Assembly (NCBI GenBank): GCA_022703445.1 | Contig: JAKLDR010000047.1 | Coordinates: forward strand, 1 to 33,245 | Reading direction: 5' to 3' | Length of the DNA stretch: 33,245 bases | Source of the DNA: Planctomycetota bacterium | GTDB lineage: Bacteria; Planctomycetota; SZUA-567; JAKLDR01 | Part shown: one piece after another, positions 6,478 through 14,385 of the stretch | Layout: every line of letters starts with the position of its first letter | Numbering within the stretch: the first letter of the stretch is position 1 | Position numbers and translations under genes: made by a program | Notes under the pieces: generated by a model | Seen by the model: the letters and a program-made list of their open reading frames with translations, nothing else | Databases searched by the model: none | What the model was told of the DNA's origin: nothing

Positions 6478-8601
6478 CTATCCTCCCTTGTGGTTCAGCA
6501 ATCGTAGCGCATTGAGGATCACGATCAGGGCGCTGATCTCATTGAGCAGCAGTCCTGGGACCAGCCCGATCCAGCCGACCAGGGCGGTTGGGACCAGGAT
6601 CGCGACGATGGCCAGCGACGCGACGATGTTCTGCTTGATGTTATTGACCGCCCGGCGGCTGAGCGCCAACGCGTAGGGCAACCGCCGCAGGTCGTCGGAC
6701 ATCAGAGCGATGTCGGCCGTCTCGATGGCCACGTCCGTCCCGGCCGCGCCCATGGCGATGCCGACATCCGCCTCAGCCATCGCCGGCGCGTCGTTCACCC
6801 CATCGCCGACCATCGCCACGTGACCGAAGCGGCTGCGGAGCTCGCGGACCGCCTGGACCTTCCCCTCCGGCAGGAGCCCTGAGCGGCATTCATCGACTCC
6901 CGAGAGCCCGGCAACGGCCTTCGCGGTCCGCTCGCCGTCGCCGGTGAGCATGACGATGGGGCCGAGGCCAATGGCCTTGAGCGACTTGACCGCCGCCGGC
7001 GTCTCGCTGCGCATCTGATCCGCCACGGCGATGATCCCCAGGATGCGGCCATCGGTGCCGACCAGGATGGTTGTCTTCCCCTCCGATTCCAGGGCAGCGA
7101 CCCTTTCGGCCGTCGGGGAACCACCGGCCAACAGATGCTCGAACAACCGGAGGTTGCCCACCGTGTAGGATACGCCGTCGATCTTCGCCCTGGCCCCGGA
7201 GCCCGGCATGGCTTCGAAGTCGGTCACCGGCCGGATGGGCAAGTTCTCTTCCCGCGCCCGGCGCAGGACAGCCTCGGCCAGGGGGTGCTCTGAGCGCGAC
7301 TCTACGGCGGCGGCGATGGAGAGGACCTCGCGCCCGTCCGCTGAATCGGCAGGCAGCAAGTCCGTGACCACGGGCTGGCCCAGCGTGAGCGTCCCGGTCT
7401 TGTCGAAGGCCAGGACTCGCACCTTGCCGGCCGCCTCCAGGCTGGCCCCGCCCTTGTAGAGCACGCCGTGGCGTGCGGCGTTGGCCACGGCAGCCACCAC
7501 CGCCACGGGGACTGAGAGCGCCAGGCCGCACGAGCAGGAGACCACCAACAGTACAAGCCCCCGGTAGAACCAGGGCGAGAACGGCTGGCCCAGGAAGACC
7601 GGCGGGACCACCGTCACAAGGATCGCCAGCAGGAACATCGCCGGAGTGTAGTACTTGCCGAACCGCTCGCCGAACCGCTGGTAAGAGGACTTGCGGGCCT
7701 GGGCCTCCTCCACTGAATGGATGATCCGCGCCAGGGTGGTGTCCTCGGCCAGGTGCGTGACGCGGACATCGAGCGCCCCGCGTTGGTTGATCGTGCCGGC
7801 GAAGACCTGGTCGCCGACACCCTTGGCCGCCGGCAGCGACTCGCCCGTGATGGACGACTGGTCCACCGTCGAGCCCCCGGCCGAGACCACTCCGTCAAGC
7901 GGCACCTTCTCCCCCGGCCGGACGATGATGGTATCTCCAAGATGCACGGACTCGACCGGAGCCAGGATTTCCTGGCCGTCCCGCCTGAGCAGCGCCTCCT
8001 TGGGGACAAGCTCCATGAGCGCCCGTATCGACCTCCGGGCCTTGCCCACGGCATAGGCCTCCAGCACGTCGCCGAGGGAGTAGATGAAGACCAGCATGGC
8101 CGCCTCTTCCCAGTGGCCCAGGGCGATGGCCCCGGCGGCGCCGCAGACCATGAGGAGACGGATGTTGAGCACGCCCGTCAGCAGCGCCCGCACTCCCATG
8201 CGGGCGGGATAGTAGGCCCCGACTGCCACTGCTGCGGCATAGAGGATCTTCGGCATAACCCCGGTGCCCGGGACCTTCTCAAGGACGAAGGCCACCGCAA
8301 AGAGCAGTCCGCACGCCGCCAGGCACACCATCTGTGCCTGCTTCCACCAGGGCACGGATTGTTGCGAGGCGCGGTCGAGCACCACGGAGGCTTTCATGCC
8401 CGTCTGCTCGATGGCCTTGATGATCGCCTCGCGCTTGACGGCTGCCGGGGCGAAGATCACGGTGAGCTGCTGAGTCATCAGGTCAGGCCGCCAGCTGGCG
8501 ATGCCCTCCAGGCCCTTCATCTTCTTCTCGATCAGGGCCACTTCGTTGGCACAGTCCATGCCTTCGACGCGGAGGGTTATGGTTTCATCCTGGCTGCCCA
8601 C
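6478..8601 (-). CDS. P1B-type metal-transporting ATPase with a CSC motif
   Basis: A 707-residue P1B ATPase. The start is GTG at 8601, preceded by GGAAGAG. An HMA-like domain at residues 6-70 carries GMDCANE, with a single Cys rather than CxxC. The actuator loop has TGES at 262-265, the phosphorylation motif is DKTGT with Asp400, and MLTGD and GDGVNDAP are intact. The metal site in the sixth membrane segment reads Ser-Cys-Ser-Cys, so the usual CPC Pro is Ser357. The last membrane segment has NEISALIVILNALRLL. It probably exports a soft metal; the cargo (Zn, Cd, Pb, Cu or another) cannot be assigned with this site. It is last in an operon behind a DUF302 gene (39-nt gap) and an HMBD protein. 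Confidence 0.9.
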   Translation of the reverse strand: MGSQDETITLRVEGMDCANEVALIEKKMKGLEGIASWRPDLMTQQLTVIFAPAAVKREAIIKAIEQTGMKASVVLDRASQQSVPWWKQAQMVCLAACGLLFAVAFVLEKVPGTGVMPKILYAAAVAVGAYYPARMGVRALLTGVLNIRLLMVCGAAGAIALGHWEEAAMLVFIYSLGDVLEAYAVGKARRSIRALMELVPKEALLRRDGQEILAPVESVHLGDTIIVRPGEKVPLDGVVSAGGSTVDQSSITGESLPAAKGVGDQVFAGTINQRGALDVRVTHLAEDTTLARIIHSVEEAQARKSSYQRFGERFGKYYTPAMFLLAILVTVVPPVFLGQPFSPWFYRGLVLLVVSCSCGLALSVPVAVVAAVANAARHGVLYKGGASLEAAGKVRVLAFDKTGTLTLGQPVVTDLLPADSADGREVLSIAAAVESRSEHPLAEAVLRRAREENLPIRPVTDFEAMPGSGARAKIDGVSYTVGNLRLFEHLLAGGSPTAERVAALESEGKTTILVGTDGRILGIIAVADQMRSETPAAVKSLKAIGLGPIVMLTGDGERTAKAVAGLSGVDECRSGLLPEGKVQAVRELRSRFGHVAMVGDGVNDAPAMAEADVGIAMGAAGTDVAIETADIALMSDDLRRLPYALALSRRAVNNIKQNIVASLAIVAILVPTALVGWIGLVPGLLLNEISALIVILNALRLLNHKGG

Positions 8602-8640
8602 GGTCAGACTCTCTTCCGCCGGATCGCTGGCCGATGGGAC

Positions 8641-9024
8641 TCAGCCACAAGCGGCATCGATCACGCGAATGATGGCCTGCTCGACTTCTTGTGCCACCTC
8701 GGAGAGGTCGCTCTTGCCGAACATCTCCAAGAGAGCCGTAGGTTTGACCGTGGCCACCTTCACGGTTTCCCCCTCTTCGTAAACGCTGATGCGGCACGGG
8801 AGGACAGTCGAGATTTGCGGGTTCGCCTCCAACACCCGCTTGGCCTGTACGGGGTTGCAGACCTCGAAGATCAGGCATTGGCCGCGGAAGTCCACGCCTT
8901 TGTCCGCCATCTTCTGCCGGAGGTCGTGCGTGGCAATCACGCCGAGCTTGTTGGCGGCGACAGCGGCCGTCAACTTCTCGCCGACATCATGCACCGTTCC
9001 CTTGGCCTTCTTCACGTAGAACAT
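8641..9024 (-). CDS. DUF302 family protein
   Basis: A 127-residue DUF302 protein. ATG at 9024 is chosen because AAGGAGGA sits 5 nt upstream; a GTG at 9039 would place that signal inside the gene. Family features include the early YVKKAKGTVHDVGEKL block, a central CLIFEVCNPVQAKRVLEANP block, LPCRISVYEEG and the C-terminal amphipathic helix. No signal peptide is evident. DUF302 proteins often sit beside metal or sulfur genes but have no agreed activity. Here it lies between an HMBD/Spy-like protein and a P1B ATPase, 39 nt before the latter, so a metal-related role is the best inference. Confidence 0.85.
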   Translation of the reverse strand: MFYVKKAKGTVHDVGEKLTAAVAANKLGVIATHDLRQKMADKGVDFRGQCLIFEVCNPVQAKRVLEANPQISTVLPCRISVYEEGETVKVATVKPTALLEMFGKSDLSEVAQEVEQAIIRVIDAACG

Positions 9025-9045
9025 TGCGTCCTCCTTCACGAAGAA

Positions 9046-9735
9046 TCACCAGCACCGCATCGGACACCACATTGTCGCGTTCTGGCCGCGCTGGGGCGTA
9101 CTCGCGCCAGGCTGTTGTGCCGGCTGGGTGGCGGCGGGCGACATCATCATCGGGCACATCATCGTCCCGCCCTTGCCGTCCTTCGTCAGCTCCTGCATTT
9201 TCGACATCACGCGCCCGCACATGTCGCGCATGGTTTTTGGGGTGTCGCCCAGAGCCTTGATCTTTTCCTTCTGCGCGTCGGTGAGCACGGCAGCGGCGTC
9301 CGCCCGAGCTTTCTCCGCGATGGCCGCGAGTTTGGTCGCCTGCTCATCCGAGAGTTTCAAGTCGTCCTTAAGCCCGAGGAGCGTTCCCGGATCGCGCGCA
9401 TCTATCTGAGTCGCCATCAACATGCGGCATTGCATCGTCATCTGTTCGGGCATGCCCACGGGGCAGCACGTCATCGGCCGCACCTCGGCCCCCTGGGCAG
9501 GCTTGGCATCGGGCCTGACGAGCATCATCCCGCATGTGGGGCACTTGGTTGCCCAAGTGGCCGTCACGTCCGGGTGCATGGGACAGGTAAACTCCAACAT
9601 CGGTTTGCCGACGAGCACGGGTTTCTCGTCGGCCTTGCCGGGCACCGTCTCTTTCGATGGCTCGGCGGCACGGGCCAGGGGGGCGACGAACACGAAGACC
9701 ATGCCCAAGGCTGCAACTGCAATCAGATTTCTCAT
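9046..9735 (-). CDS. Periplasmic HMBD plus Spy/CpxP-like metal-binding protein
   Basis: A 229-residue exported protein. ATG at 9735 is preceded by AAGGAGGT. A signal peptide spans residues 1-22 (cut after LARAA). A heavy-metal-binding (HMBD) motif follows at about 45-72: FTCPMHPD then KCPTCGMMLV. The C-terminal half has an LTxxQ/Spy-like helical pattern (LKLSDEQATKL, VLTDAQKEKIKAL) and many Met and Cys residues (CRMLM, MMCPMMM, MWCPMRCW). It is likely a periplasmic metal sink or chaperone that feeds or protects the downstream P1B ATPase. It is first in the operon, 21 nt before the DUF302 gene. Confidence 0.8.
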   Translation of the reverse strand: MRNLIAVAALGMVFVFVAPLARAAEPSKETVPGKADEKPVLVGKPMLEFTCPMHPDVTATWATKCPTCGMMLVRPDAKPAQGAEVRPMTCCPVGMPEQMTMQCRMLMATQIDARDPGTLLGLKDDLKLSDEQATKLAAIAEKARADAAAVLTDAQKEKIKALGDTPKTMRDMCGRVMSKMQELTKDGKGGTMMCPMMMSPAATQPAQQPGASTPQRGQNATMWCPMRCW

Positions 9736-10058
9736 CGCAAGACCTCCTTCATGGGGACGACGGACAACCACGCCAACGAGTGTCACAATTGCCCAGTCTA
9801 CAAATTCCAAACTCCTTTCCGCCAAATAGAGGCTGCTCGTTCAGTCTTTCCGCATGGTAGCTTGTTGCGCCAAGGAACAACCACCATCTGCTTCTGCGCA
9901 TGGTTCCTTATCCCCTACCGGGGCGGCATCCTGAACGTAGGGGGCACCGGACGTTTCCTCAGCGTCGGCTCGAGAGGACACCTGCGGATTCGTGCGCTTG
10001 AGGCCATCGCCTTCCATCCCTCCTTCGGCATCTTACACAAACACGTGCAATACCGCGG
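9736..10058. other. 323-nt intergenic region, probable promoter of the HMBD operon
   Basis: No gene was recognised. The region separates the end of the DtxR-type gene (10059) from the start of the HMBD gene (9735). A 7-bp inverted repeat (AAGGAAC 9872-9878 and GTTCCTT 9903-9909) with a long loop is the only symmetric element noticed. No -35/-10 pair close to consensus was found. The ribosome-binding site of the HMBD gene lies at its left end. Confidence 0.4.
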
Positions 10059-10718
10059 CTATTCCGGTGGCAGACGAGGCGGATCGGGGTGTGGAGCCCA
10101 GCGAACGAAGACCATCTCGGCCAGTGCGCGGTCGATGGCGAACTGGCTGTAGCCGACCTGGAACACGTAGGACGGGAAGCATTGGATCAGTTGGATATTC
10201 GAGCCCGGCAGGATGCCCATCGCCATCATCTTCTGGACCTCGCGGCTGTTGCGGGTGGCCAAGTACGCAACCGCGCCCTGTCCTCCGGGACGCCCGTCGC
10301 ACAGTGGCCGCACCTCCTGGATCGCGTCCGCCCGCGCCCTCTGGCAACACGGTCCCGGAGGGATGGGCTTGCCGTGCGGACACACCTGCGGATGCCCCAG
10401 CAACTCGCAGACCTTCTCGCTCAGCCCGTGCTGCAGGACGTGCTCGAAACTGCACGCATCTTCCTCGAGATATTCGCCGCCGGCAGCCAGGACGTCTCGC
10501 AGCAGGCGCTCCGCCAACCGGTGTCGCCGGACAACGTCCTGGCCAGCCTGTTGGCCGCATTCGGTCAACCGTAGCGCGTCTCCACGCTGCTCCAAAAGTC
10601 CCATCTGCACGGCTTCCTTGGCGGCAGATCCGAAGGCCGGAGAGGCGTCCAACGCCGCTCCTTCGACCTCATGCAGGTACAGCGATTCGAGCACTTCTTC
10701 AACGGCTGGGGGAGTCAT
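10059..10718 (-). CDS. DtxR/MntR-family metal-dependent regulator fused to FeoA
   Basis: A 219-residue regulator. The N-terminal winged-helix part (about 1-65) ends in RRHRLAERLLRDVL. The metal-binding and dimerisation part has DACSFEHVL (Cys89, Glu92, His93) and the family's CPHGKPIPPG. A FeoA/SH3-like domain occupies about 145-210 (EVQKMMAMGILPGSNIQLIQ). This layout is typical of iron- or manganese-sensing DtxR relatives. No separate feoA gene is present in the cluster, so the fused domain may be the only FeoA here. The ATG at 10718 lies inside the 3' end of the zinc-ribbon gene (20-nt overlap), implying coupling. It probably represses feo genes when metal is replete. Confidence 0.85.
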   Translation of the reverse strand: MTPPAVEEVLESLYLHEVEGAALDASPAFGSAAKEAVQMGLLEQRGDALRLTECGQQAGQDVVRRHRLAERLLRDVLAAGGEYLEEDACSFEHVLQHGLSEKVCELLGHPQVCPHGKPIPPGPCCQRARADAIQEVRPLCDGRPGGQGAVAYLATRNSREVQKMMAMGILPGSNIQLIQCFPSYVFQVGYSQFAIDRALAEMVFVRWAPHPDPPRLPPE

Positions 10719-10902
10719 GATCGGTCCTCCTGATCCTGGACAGCAGTTTCCGGACCCAACGCAGCGACGCCGGTTCGGGCGGCACCTCGTAGCCGCAATG
10801 GGGGCACTTGAGTTTCCTGCACCCGCCGAACATCGCGCAGGCCTGGCAGGACTTCCGAGCCAGTTGCTCGTCGAAGCCCTTGCCGCAGAACGAGCAATTC
10901 AC
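10699..10902 (-). CDS. Small Cys-rich zinc-ribbon protein encoded between feoB and dtxR
   Basis: A 67-residue protein whose GTG at 10902 overlaps the feoB stop (GTGA) and whose end overlaps the dtxR start by 20 nt. Seven Cys are arranged C3-x2-C6, C19-x2-C22, C28 and C33-x2-C36 (KCPHCGYE). The last CxxC has the look of a rubredoxin-like or zinc-ribbon knuckle. A basic C-terminus (about 48-60) includes RKLLSRIRR. It could bind Fe or Zn and act as a FeoC-like accessory to FeoB, but it is not FeoC by sequence. The double overlap strongly supports translation. Confidence 0.75.
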   Translation of the reverse strand: MNCSFCGKGFDEQLARKSCQACAMFGGCRKLKCPHCGYEVPPEPASLRWVRKLLSRIRRTDHDSPSR

Positions 10903-12905
10903 AGGGTCACTCCCAGCACTTTGAAGATGACGTTGGCCAGGGCACCCACGCTGAAGGCGAGTACCAGGATCGCCGCCGACATGAGCAGCGTCGCCTTCAG
11001 CCCGCGCTCCTTCTTCATGATGAGGAACTGCGCGATGCACGGCAGGAACAGCGTCAGCGTGATGGCCGCCACGGTGAGTTGGTTGCCGGTCAAGGCTCCC
11101 GCTTTCTGGAGGTCGTACAGCCCCGCCGCCCCATAGTCGCGGCGGAAGAAGCCGAAGAGGAAGGCCACGGCGGTCTCGTCGGGCAGGCCGATCCAGTTGA
11201 CCAGAGGTGTAAGCCCCTTGATGAGGAGTTGGAACAGGCCGGTGACTCGCCCGATCCATATGAAGACGCTGGCCAGGATGAAGAGGGGGAAGACCTCCTT
11301 GAAGTACCAAGCCACGCGCGTGTAGGTCTTGATGACGACGTTCCCCACGCGGGGCAGGCGCAGTGGAGGGAGTTCCATGTAGAAGGTCGGCCCCTCGCCC
11401 GGGAGGACCTTCGAGATCAGAAGCCCGGCCGCGACGAACATCGCGGCAATGGCCCCCGCCCACGTGAGGAGCGCGGCGGGACGTCCCTCCAGCAATCCCA
11501 GGATCACCCCCAGCTGGGCCGAGCAGGGGATCGTCAAGGCCAGCAGCACGGTGGCGATGACCTTCTCCCGGCGCGTCTCGAGCGTCCGCGTGACCATCGT
11601 GGCCATCGTGTCGCAGCCGAAGCCGAGCACCATCGGGATGACCGCGCGGCCGTTGAGGCCGATCCTCTTGAAGAGCCGGTCGATCAGCATCGCCATTCGC
11701 GGCAGGTAGCCGCTGTCCTCCAGGATGGAGAACGCGACGAAGAACGTGCCGACGATCGGCAGGATGATGGCGACCGCGTATCGGACGCCCAGCGTGATGA
11801 CCCCGTACTGTCCGATGAACAACTCCTGCAGGACCGGCCAGGGGATGATCCCCGTGACTATCCGCTCGACGGGCGGGTGGATGTGCTCCTTGAAGACGGT
11901 GTCCTGGAGGAAGTCCACAAGGGTGCCCGCCCCGAGAGACCCCACGAACTTGTAGAGGCCGAAGTAGAGCACGGCGATCAGCACCGGCACCCCGGTTAGC
12001 GGCCGCATCAGGAAGCGGCTGAGTTTCTCCGCGAACGTCCTGGAGTGCGATGCGGGGAAACTCGCCACACCGTCGAGTGTCCGGCGGACCTCCTCTTTGA
12101 GCGCAAGCGTGGCGTGGTAGTGGACCGAGTGTTCCAGCCCGCGGCGGGTTTCGAGCGTTATCTGCGACACCAGTTCCCCCGGTCCCTTGTCGGGGGGAGC
12201 GCCGTCTGTCCCGGGCGCGTCGCTCTGCAGAAGCAGAAGGGCGCGTGTTCGGGCAGAGACGTGACCGGTATCCCCGATGGCGTCGGCCGCCTTGGCCACG
12301 GCCGCTTCGAGTACGGGGCCATAGTTCACCCGGATGCCCTTCGCGGGTTTCGCCTCGGCAATGCGCCGGACAAGCTCGCGCACACCCCGCCCCGTAGTGG
12401 CCACGGTCTCGACCACGGCCACGCCCAAGCGCTCCTGCAATCGCCGCACGTCGATCCGAATGCCCAGATCCTGCGCCTCGTCGGCCATGTTCAGGGCCAC
12501 CACCAGCGGCAGCCCCGCCTCGGCCAGTTGGAGCGTCAGCCCCAGCATGCGTTCGATGTTCTTCGCGTCCACGACGTGGACGACCGCGTGAGCGCGCTGG
12601 CCCATCAGGAGGGCGCAACTCACCCGCTCCTCGTCGGTGATCGGCGCGAACGAGTACATGCCCGGGGTGTCGATGACCTCGAACCGGGCCGACCCGGCGT
12701 CCAAGTGGCCGCGCGACACGTCCACCGTGGTGCCGGGATAGTTCGAGACGGTCACGTACCTGCCGGTCAGCCGGGTGAACAACAGGCTCTTGCCGACGTT
12801 GGGGTTACCGACGACCAGCACTTTGGGCAGGGCGGGGTTCTCCGCCGGCTCCCCGCCGCAGCAGTCGAGGCCCAAGACCTTCCTGACCATGAGTCCGAGT
12901 TTCAT
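10899..12905 (-). CDS. feoB: Ferrous iron transporter FeoB
   Basis: A 668-residue GTP-gated Fe(II) transporter. The N-terminal G domain has G1 GNPNVGKS (33-40), a G2 Thr in the SNYPGTTVD block, G3 DTPGMYSF (79-86) and G4 NMAD. The polytopic C-terminal half contains the gate-type repeats with GFGCDTMATMVTRTLE and AQLGVILGLL. The N-terminus carries an unusual Cys-Cys pair (LGLDCCGGEP) ahead of the G domain. ATG at 12905 follows AAGGAA at a workable distance. The upstream gene is an ArsR-type repressor 95 nt away, and the downstream gene overlaps its stop. It imports ferrous iron across the inner membrane. Confidence 0.93.
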   Translation of the reverse strand: MKLGLMVRKVLGLDCCGGEPAENPALPKVLVVGNPNVGKSLLFTRLTGRYVTVSNYPGTTVDVSRGHLDAGSARFEVIDTPGMYSFAPITDEERVSCALLMGQRAHAVVHVVDAKNIERMLGLTLQLAEAGLPLVVALNMADEAQDLGIRIDVRRLQERLGVAVVETVATTGRGVRELVRRIAEAKPAKGIRVNYGPVLEAAVAKAADAIGDTGHVSARTRALLLLQSDAPGTDGAPPDKGPGELVSQITLETRRGLEHSVHYHATLALKEEVRRTLDGVASFPASHSRTFAEKLSRFLMRPLTGVPVLIAVLYFGLYKFVGSLGAGTLVDFLQDTVFKEHIHPPVERIVTGIIPWPVLQELFIGQYGVITLGVRYAVAIILPIVGTFFVAFSILEDSGYLPRMAMLIDRLFKRIGLNGRAVIPMVLGFGCDTMATMVTRTLETRREKVIATVLLALTIPCSAQLGVILGLLEGRPAALLTWAGAIAAMFVAAGLLISKVLPGEGPTFYMELPPLRLPRVGNVVIKTYTRVAWYFKEVFPLFILASVFIWIGRVTGLFQLLIKGLTPLVNWIGLPDETAVAFLFGFFRRDYGAAGLYDLQKAGALTGNQLTVAAITLTLFLPCIAQFLIMKKERGLKATLLMSAAILVLAFSVGALANVIFKVLGVTL

Positions 12906-12962
12906 GTGATGGGTTCCTTATCCAGGCAACAGCGAGCCGGCGGGAGACCCTGGCACCCGACT

Positions 12963-12980
12963 ACATATGAACAGTCGTTT
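12963..12980 (+). promoter_or_regulatory. Candidate repressor site between arsR and feoB
   Basis: ACATATGAACAGTCGTTT contains the 9-mer CAGTCGTTT, which recurs on the opposite strand at 13402-13410 in the arsR promoter. In both places an ATATG lies 2-4 nt away. ATATGAACA resembles the half-site of SmtB/ArsR operators. The second arm is poor, so this is a tentative operator. Confidence 0.3.
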
Positions 12981-12999
12981 GTCTCTACGCCCAAAAAGA

Positions 13000-13377
13000 C
13001 TACTCGCCCCGGACATGACGCAGCCCCTCATCTAACAGGTTCCCGATGTGCTCGTCGTCCAGAGTGTAATACGCGATCTTGCCCTCTTTCCGGTAAGTGA
13101 CCAGCCGCTGCCCGCGAAGCAGCCTGAGCTGGTGGGAGACCGCCGACCCGGTCAGTCCGAGCATGTTGGCCAGGTCGCACACGCAGAGGTTATGCTTCGA
13201 CAGGGCAGCTATGATCCGGATACGCGTCGGGTCGCTCAACGTCCGGAACGCTTCGGCAAGAGCGTTGACGGTCTCCTCCTGCGGCAGAGAGTTCCGGGCA
13301 GCACGGACGCGGTCAGGGTGCACGCATACGACCTCGCAGGCGCCGTTGTCAGCTTTGCCTTTGGCAGTCCTGGGCAT
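13000..13377 (-). CDS. ArsR/SmtB-family metal-responsive repressor
   Basis: A 125-residue winged-helix repressor. ATG at 13377 is preceded by GGGGAGAG. The recognition region is LANMLGLTGSAVSHQLRLLR. Potential metal ligands of both classic sites are present. The alpha-3N type has Cys14/Cys18 plus Cys65-x-Cys67 in LCVCDLA. The alpha-5 type has Asp108, His110 and His121 with Glu125 in DDEHIGNLLDEGLRHVRGE. It therefore could sense Cd/Pb or Zn. It heads a leftward operon with feoB, so a non-iron metal may modulate iron uptake. It probably represses its own promoter at 13416-13444. Confidence 0.9.
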   Translation of the reverse strand: MPRTAKGKADNGACEVVCVHPDRVRAARNSLPQEETVNALAEAFRTLSDPTRIRIIAALSKHNLCVCDLANMLGLTGSAVSHQLRLLRGQRLVTYRKEGKIAYYTLDDEHIGNLLDEGLRHVRGE

Positions 13378-13415
13378 GAATGATCTCTCCCCATCTGATT
13401 GAAACGACTGCGCAC

Positions 13416-13444
13416 ATATTACAGCGAAGGGGCACGGTTGTCAA
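13416..13444 (-). promoter_or_regulatory. Promoter of the arsR-feoB-dtxR operon
   Basis: On the minus strand a consensus TTGACA (13439-13444) and TAATAT (13416-13421) are separated by exactly 17 nt. Transcription would start near 13409, about 30 nt before the arsR ATG. The shared 9-mer AAACGACTG (13402-13410 on the plus strand) lies at the predicted start site, where a repressor would block initiation. Confidence 0.6.
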
Positions 13445-13581
13445 GAGCAAGTGCATGGTCCTGGGTCAGGCGTCCTGCCGGCGATAGGGCATCGTCGTCC
13501 ACGGACGGCTCCTTGCAGCCCATGACGCCCTTGGCCTGGCCTCCGGCACGCCGTCTGGCGGGTTAACAACCTTCCTCATGC

Positions 13582-14385
13582 TTACTTGCCCGGCGGAAGG
13601 GCGAAATGTCCGAGGCAAGGGGCAATTTCGGCAGGTGCTACTGGACCAGCGATGAGGTGCGAGCGGCTGCTATTGTCCTCCCCGGCATTGCCCCTATATC
13701 CGGATTGCCGCACGTAGCTGGCGAGCCTTCGGCGCAGCCTCTGCCGGCTGCGGTACAGTCGGCTCATGACCGTGCGCAGTGGGCAGTTCATTGCGGCGGC
13801 GATCTCCTTGTGGCTCATCCCCTCGACTAGGGCCATCACTACGACTTGACGGAATTTCTTAGGTAGTCCGTCCAAGGCGTGCCTTACCTCCTGGTCAAAG
13901 CACTCGTCCATGATTGGTGCGGGCCTGTTGGCCAGCTCTCGGGATGGCTCTTCGGCCTCATCGGAGGTCAGGAATGCGCGCACATCCTCCAGGCTGGTCC
14001 GCGCTGGGTTGTCCTTATGTTTGCGATAGCGATTGATGTAGCTGTTGGTGAGAATCTTCAGCAGCCAAGCCCGGAAGTTGGTCTTTGGCGCGAAGGTGGC
14101 GAAAGAGCGAAACGCCCTCATGAGCGTTTCCTGCACCAAGTCCTCGGCTTCGTCCGGTCTATGAGCCATCTGCAGCGCCGTCCGATAGAGGTTGTCCAGA
14201 TGCGGAAGGACAAGCGCCTCGAATTCGGAGCGGGATGCGGTTTGACGGACTTTAACCCCGCGTCCACCGTTCTGCTGCCCGGTCCTTCGAAGATTGTTGT
14301 CCGAGTCAATAGCAACTCTCATTCCCCCGTCCAGGTCTGTTCCGCAATTCCGGCTCCGTTCCGGAGCGTACCGGCCCAGAGTCAT
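13582..14385 (-). CDS. ECF-type RNA polymerase sigma factor
   Basis: A 267-residue sigma-70 family protein. Region 2 (about 52-120) contains DEAEDLVQETLMRAF and the FRAWLLKILTNSYINRYRK block. Region 4 (about 165-215) contains LPKKFRQVVVMALVEGMSHK and a recognition helix ending in RTVMSRLYRSRQRL. The N-terminal 50 residues and a 45-residue C-terminal tail are longer than in minimal ECF factors. The ATG at 14385 overlaps the stop of the upstream gene as ATGA, which favours it over the in-frame ATG at 14322. No clear anti-sigma gene follows; the coupled upstream membrane protein is a candidate partner. Confidence 0.85.
   Translation of the reverse strand: MTLGRYAPERSRNCGTDLDGGMRVAIDSDNNLRRTGQQNGGRGVKVRQTASRSEFEALVLPHLDNLYRTALQMAHRPDEAEDLVQETLMRAFRSFATFAPKTNFRAWLLKILTNSYINRYRKHKDNPARTSLEDVRAFLTSDEAEEPSRELANRPAPIMDECFDQEVRHALDGLPKKFRQVVVMALVEGMSHKEIAAAMNCPLRTVMSRLYRSRQRLRRRLASYVRQSGYRGNAGEDNSSRSHLIAGPVAPAEIAPCLGHFALPPGK

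Noticed and set aside
9872..9909. Inverted repeat AAGGAAC/GTTCCTT as a DtxR operator
   Set aside because: The arms are short and 24 nt apart, unlike the compact palindrome expected for DtxR relatives.
7717..10152. A very long open frame on the plus strand, antisense to the CSC ATPase, DUF302 and HMBD genes
   Set aside because: Its translation is low-complexity His/Arg/Gly-rich with no known motif, and it spans three well-supported minus-strand genes. This is typical antisense opening in GC-rich coding DNA.
12045..13100. Plus-strand frame antisense to feoB and arsR
   Set aside because: Same reason: no domain and no ribosome-binding signal, and it covers two clear genes.
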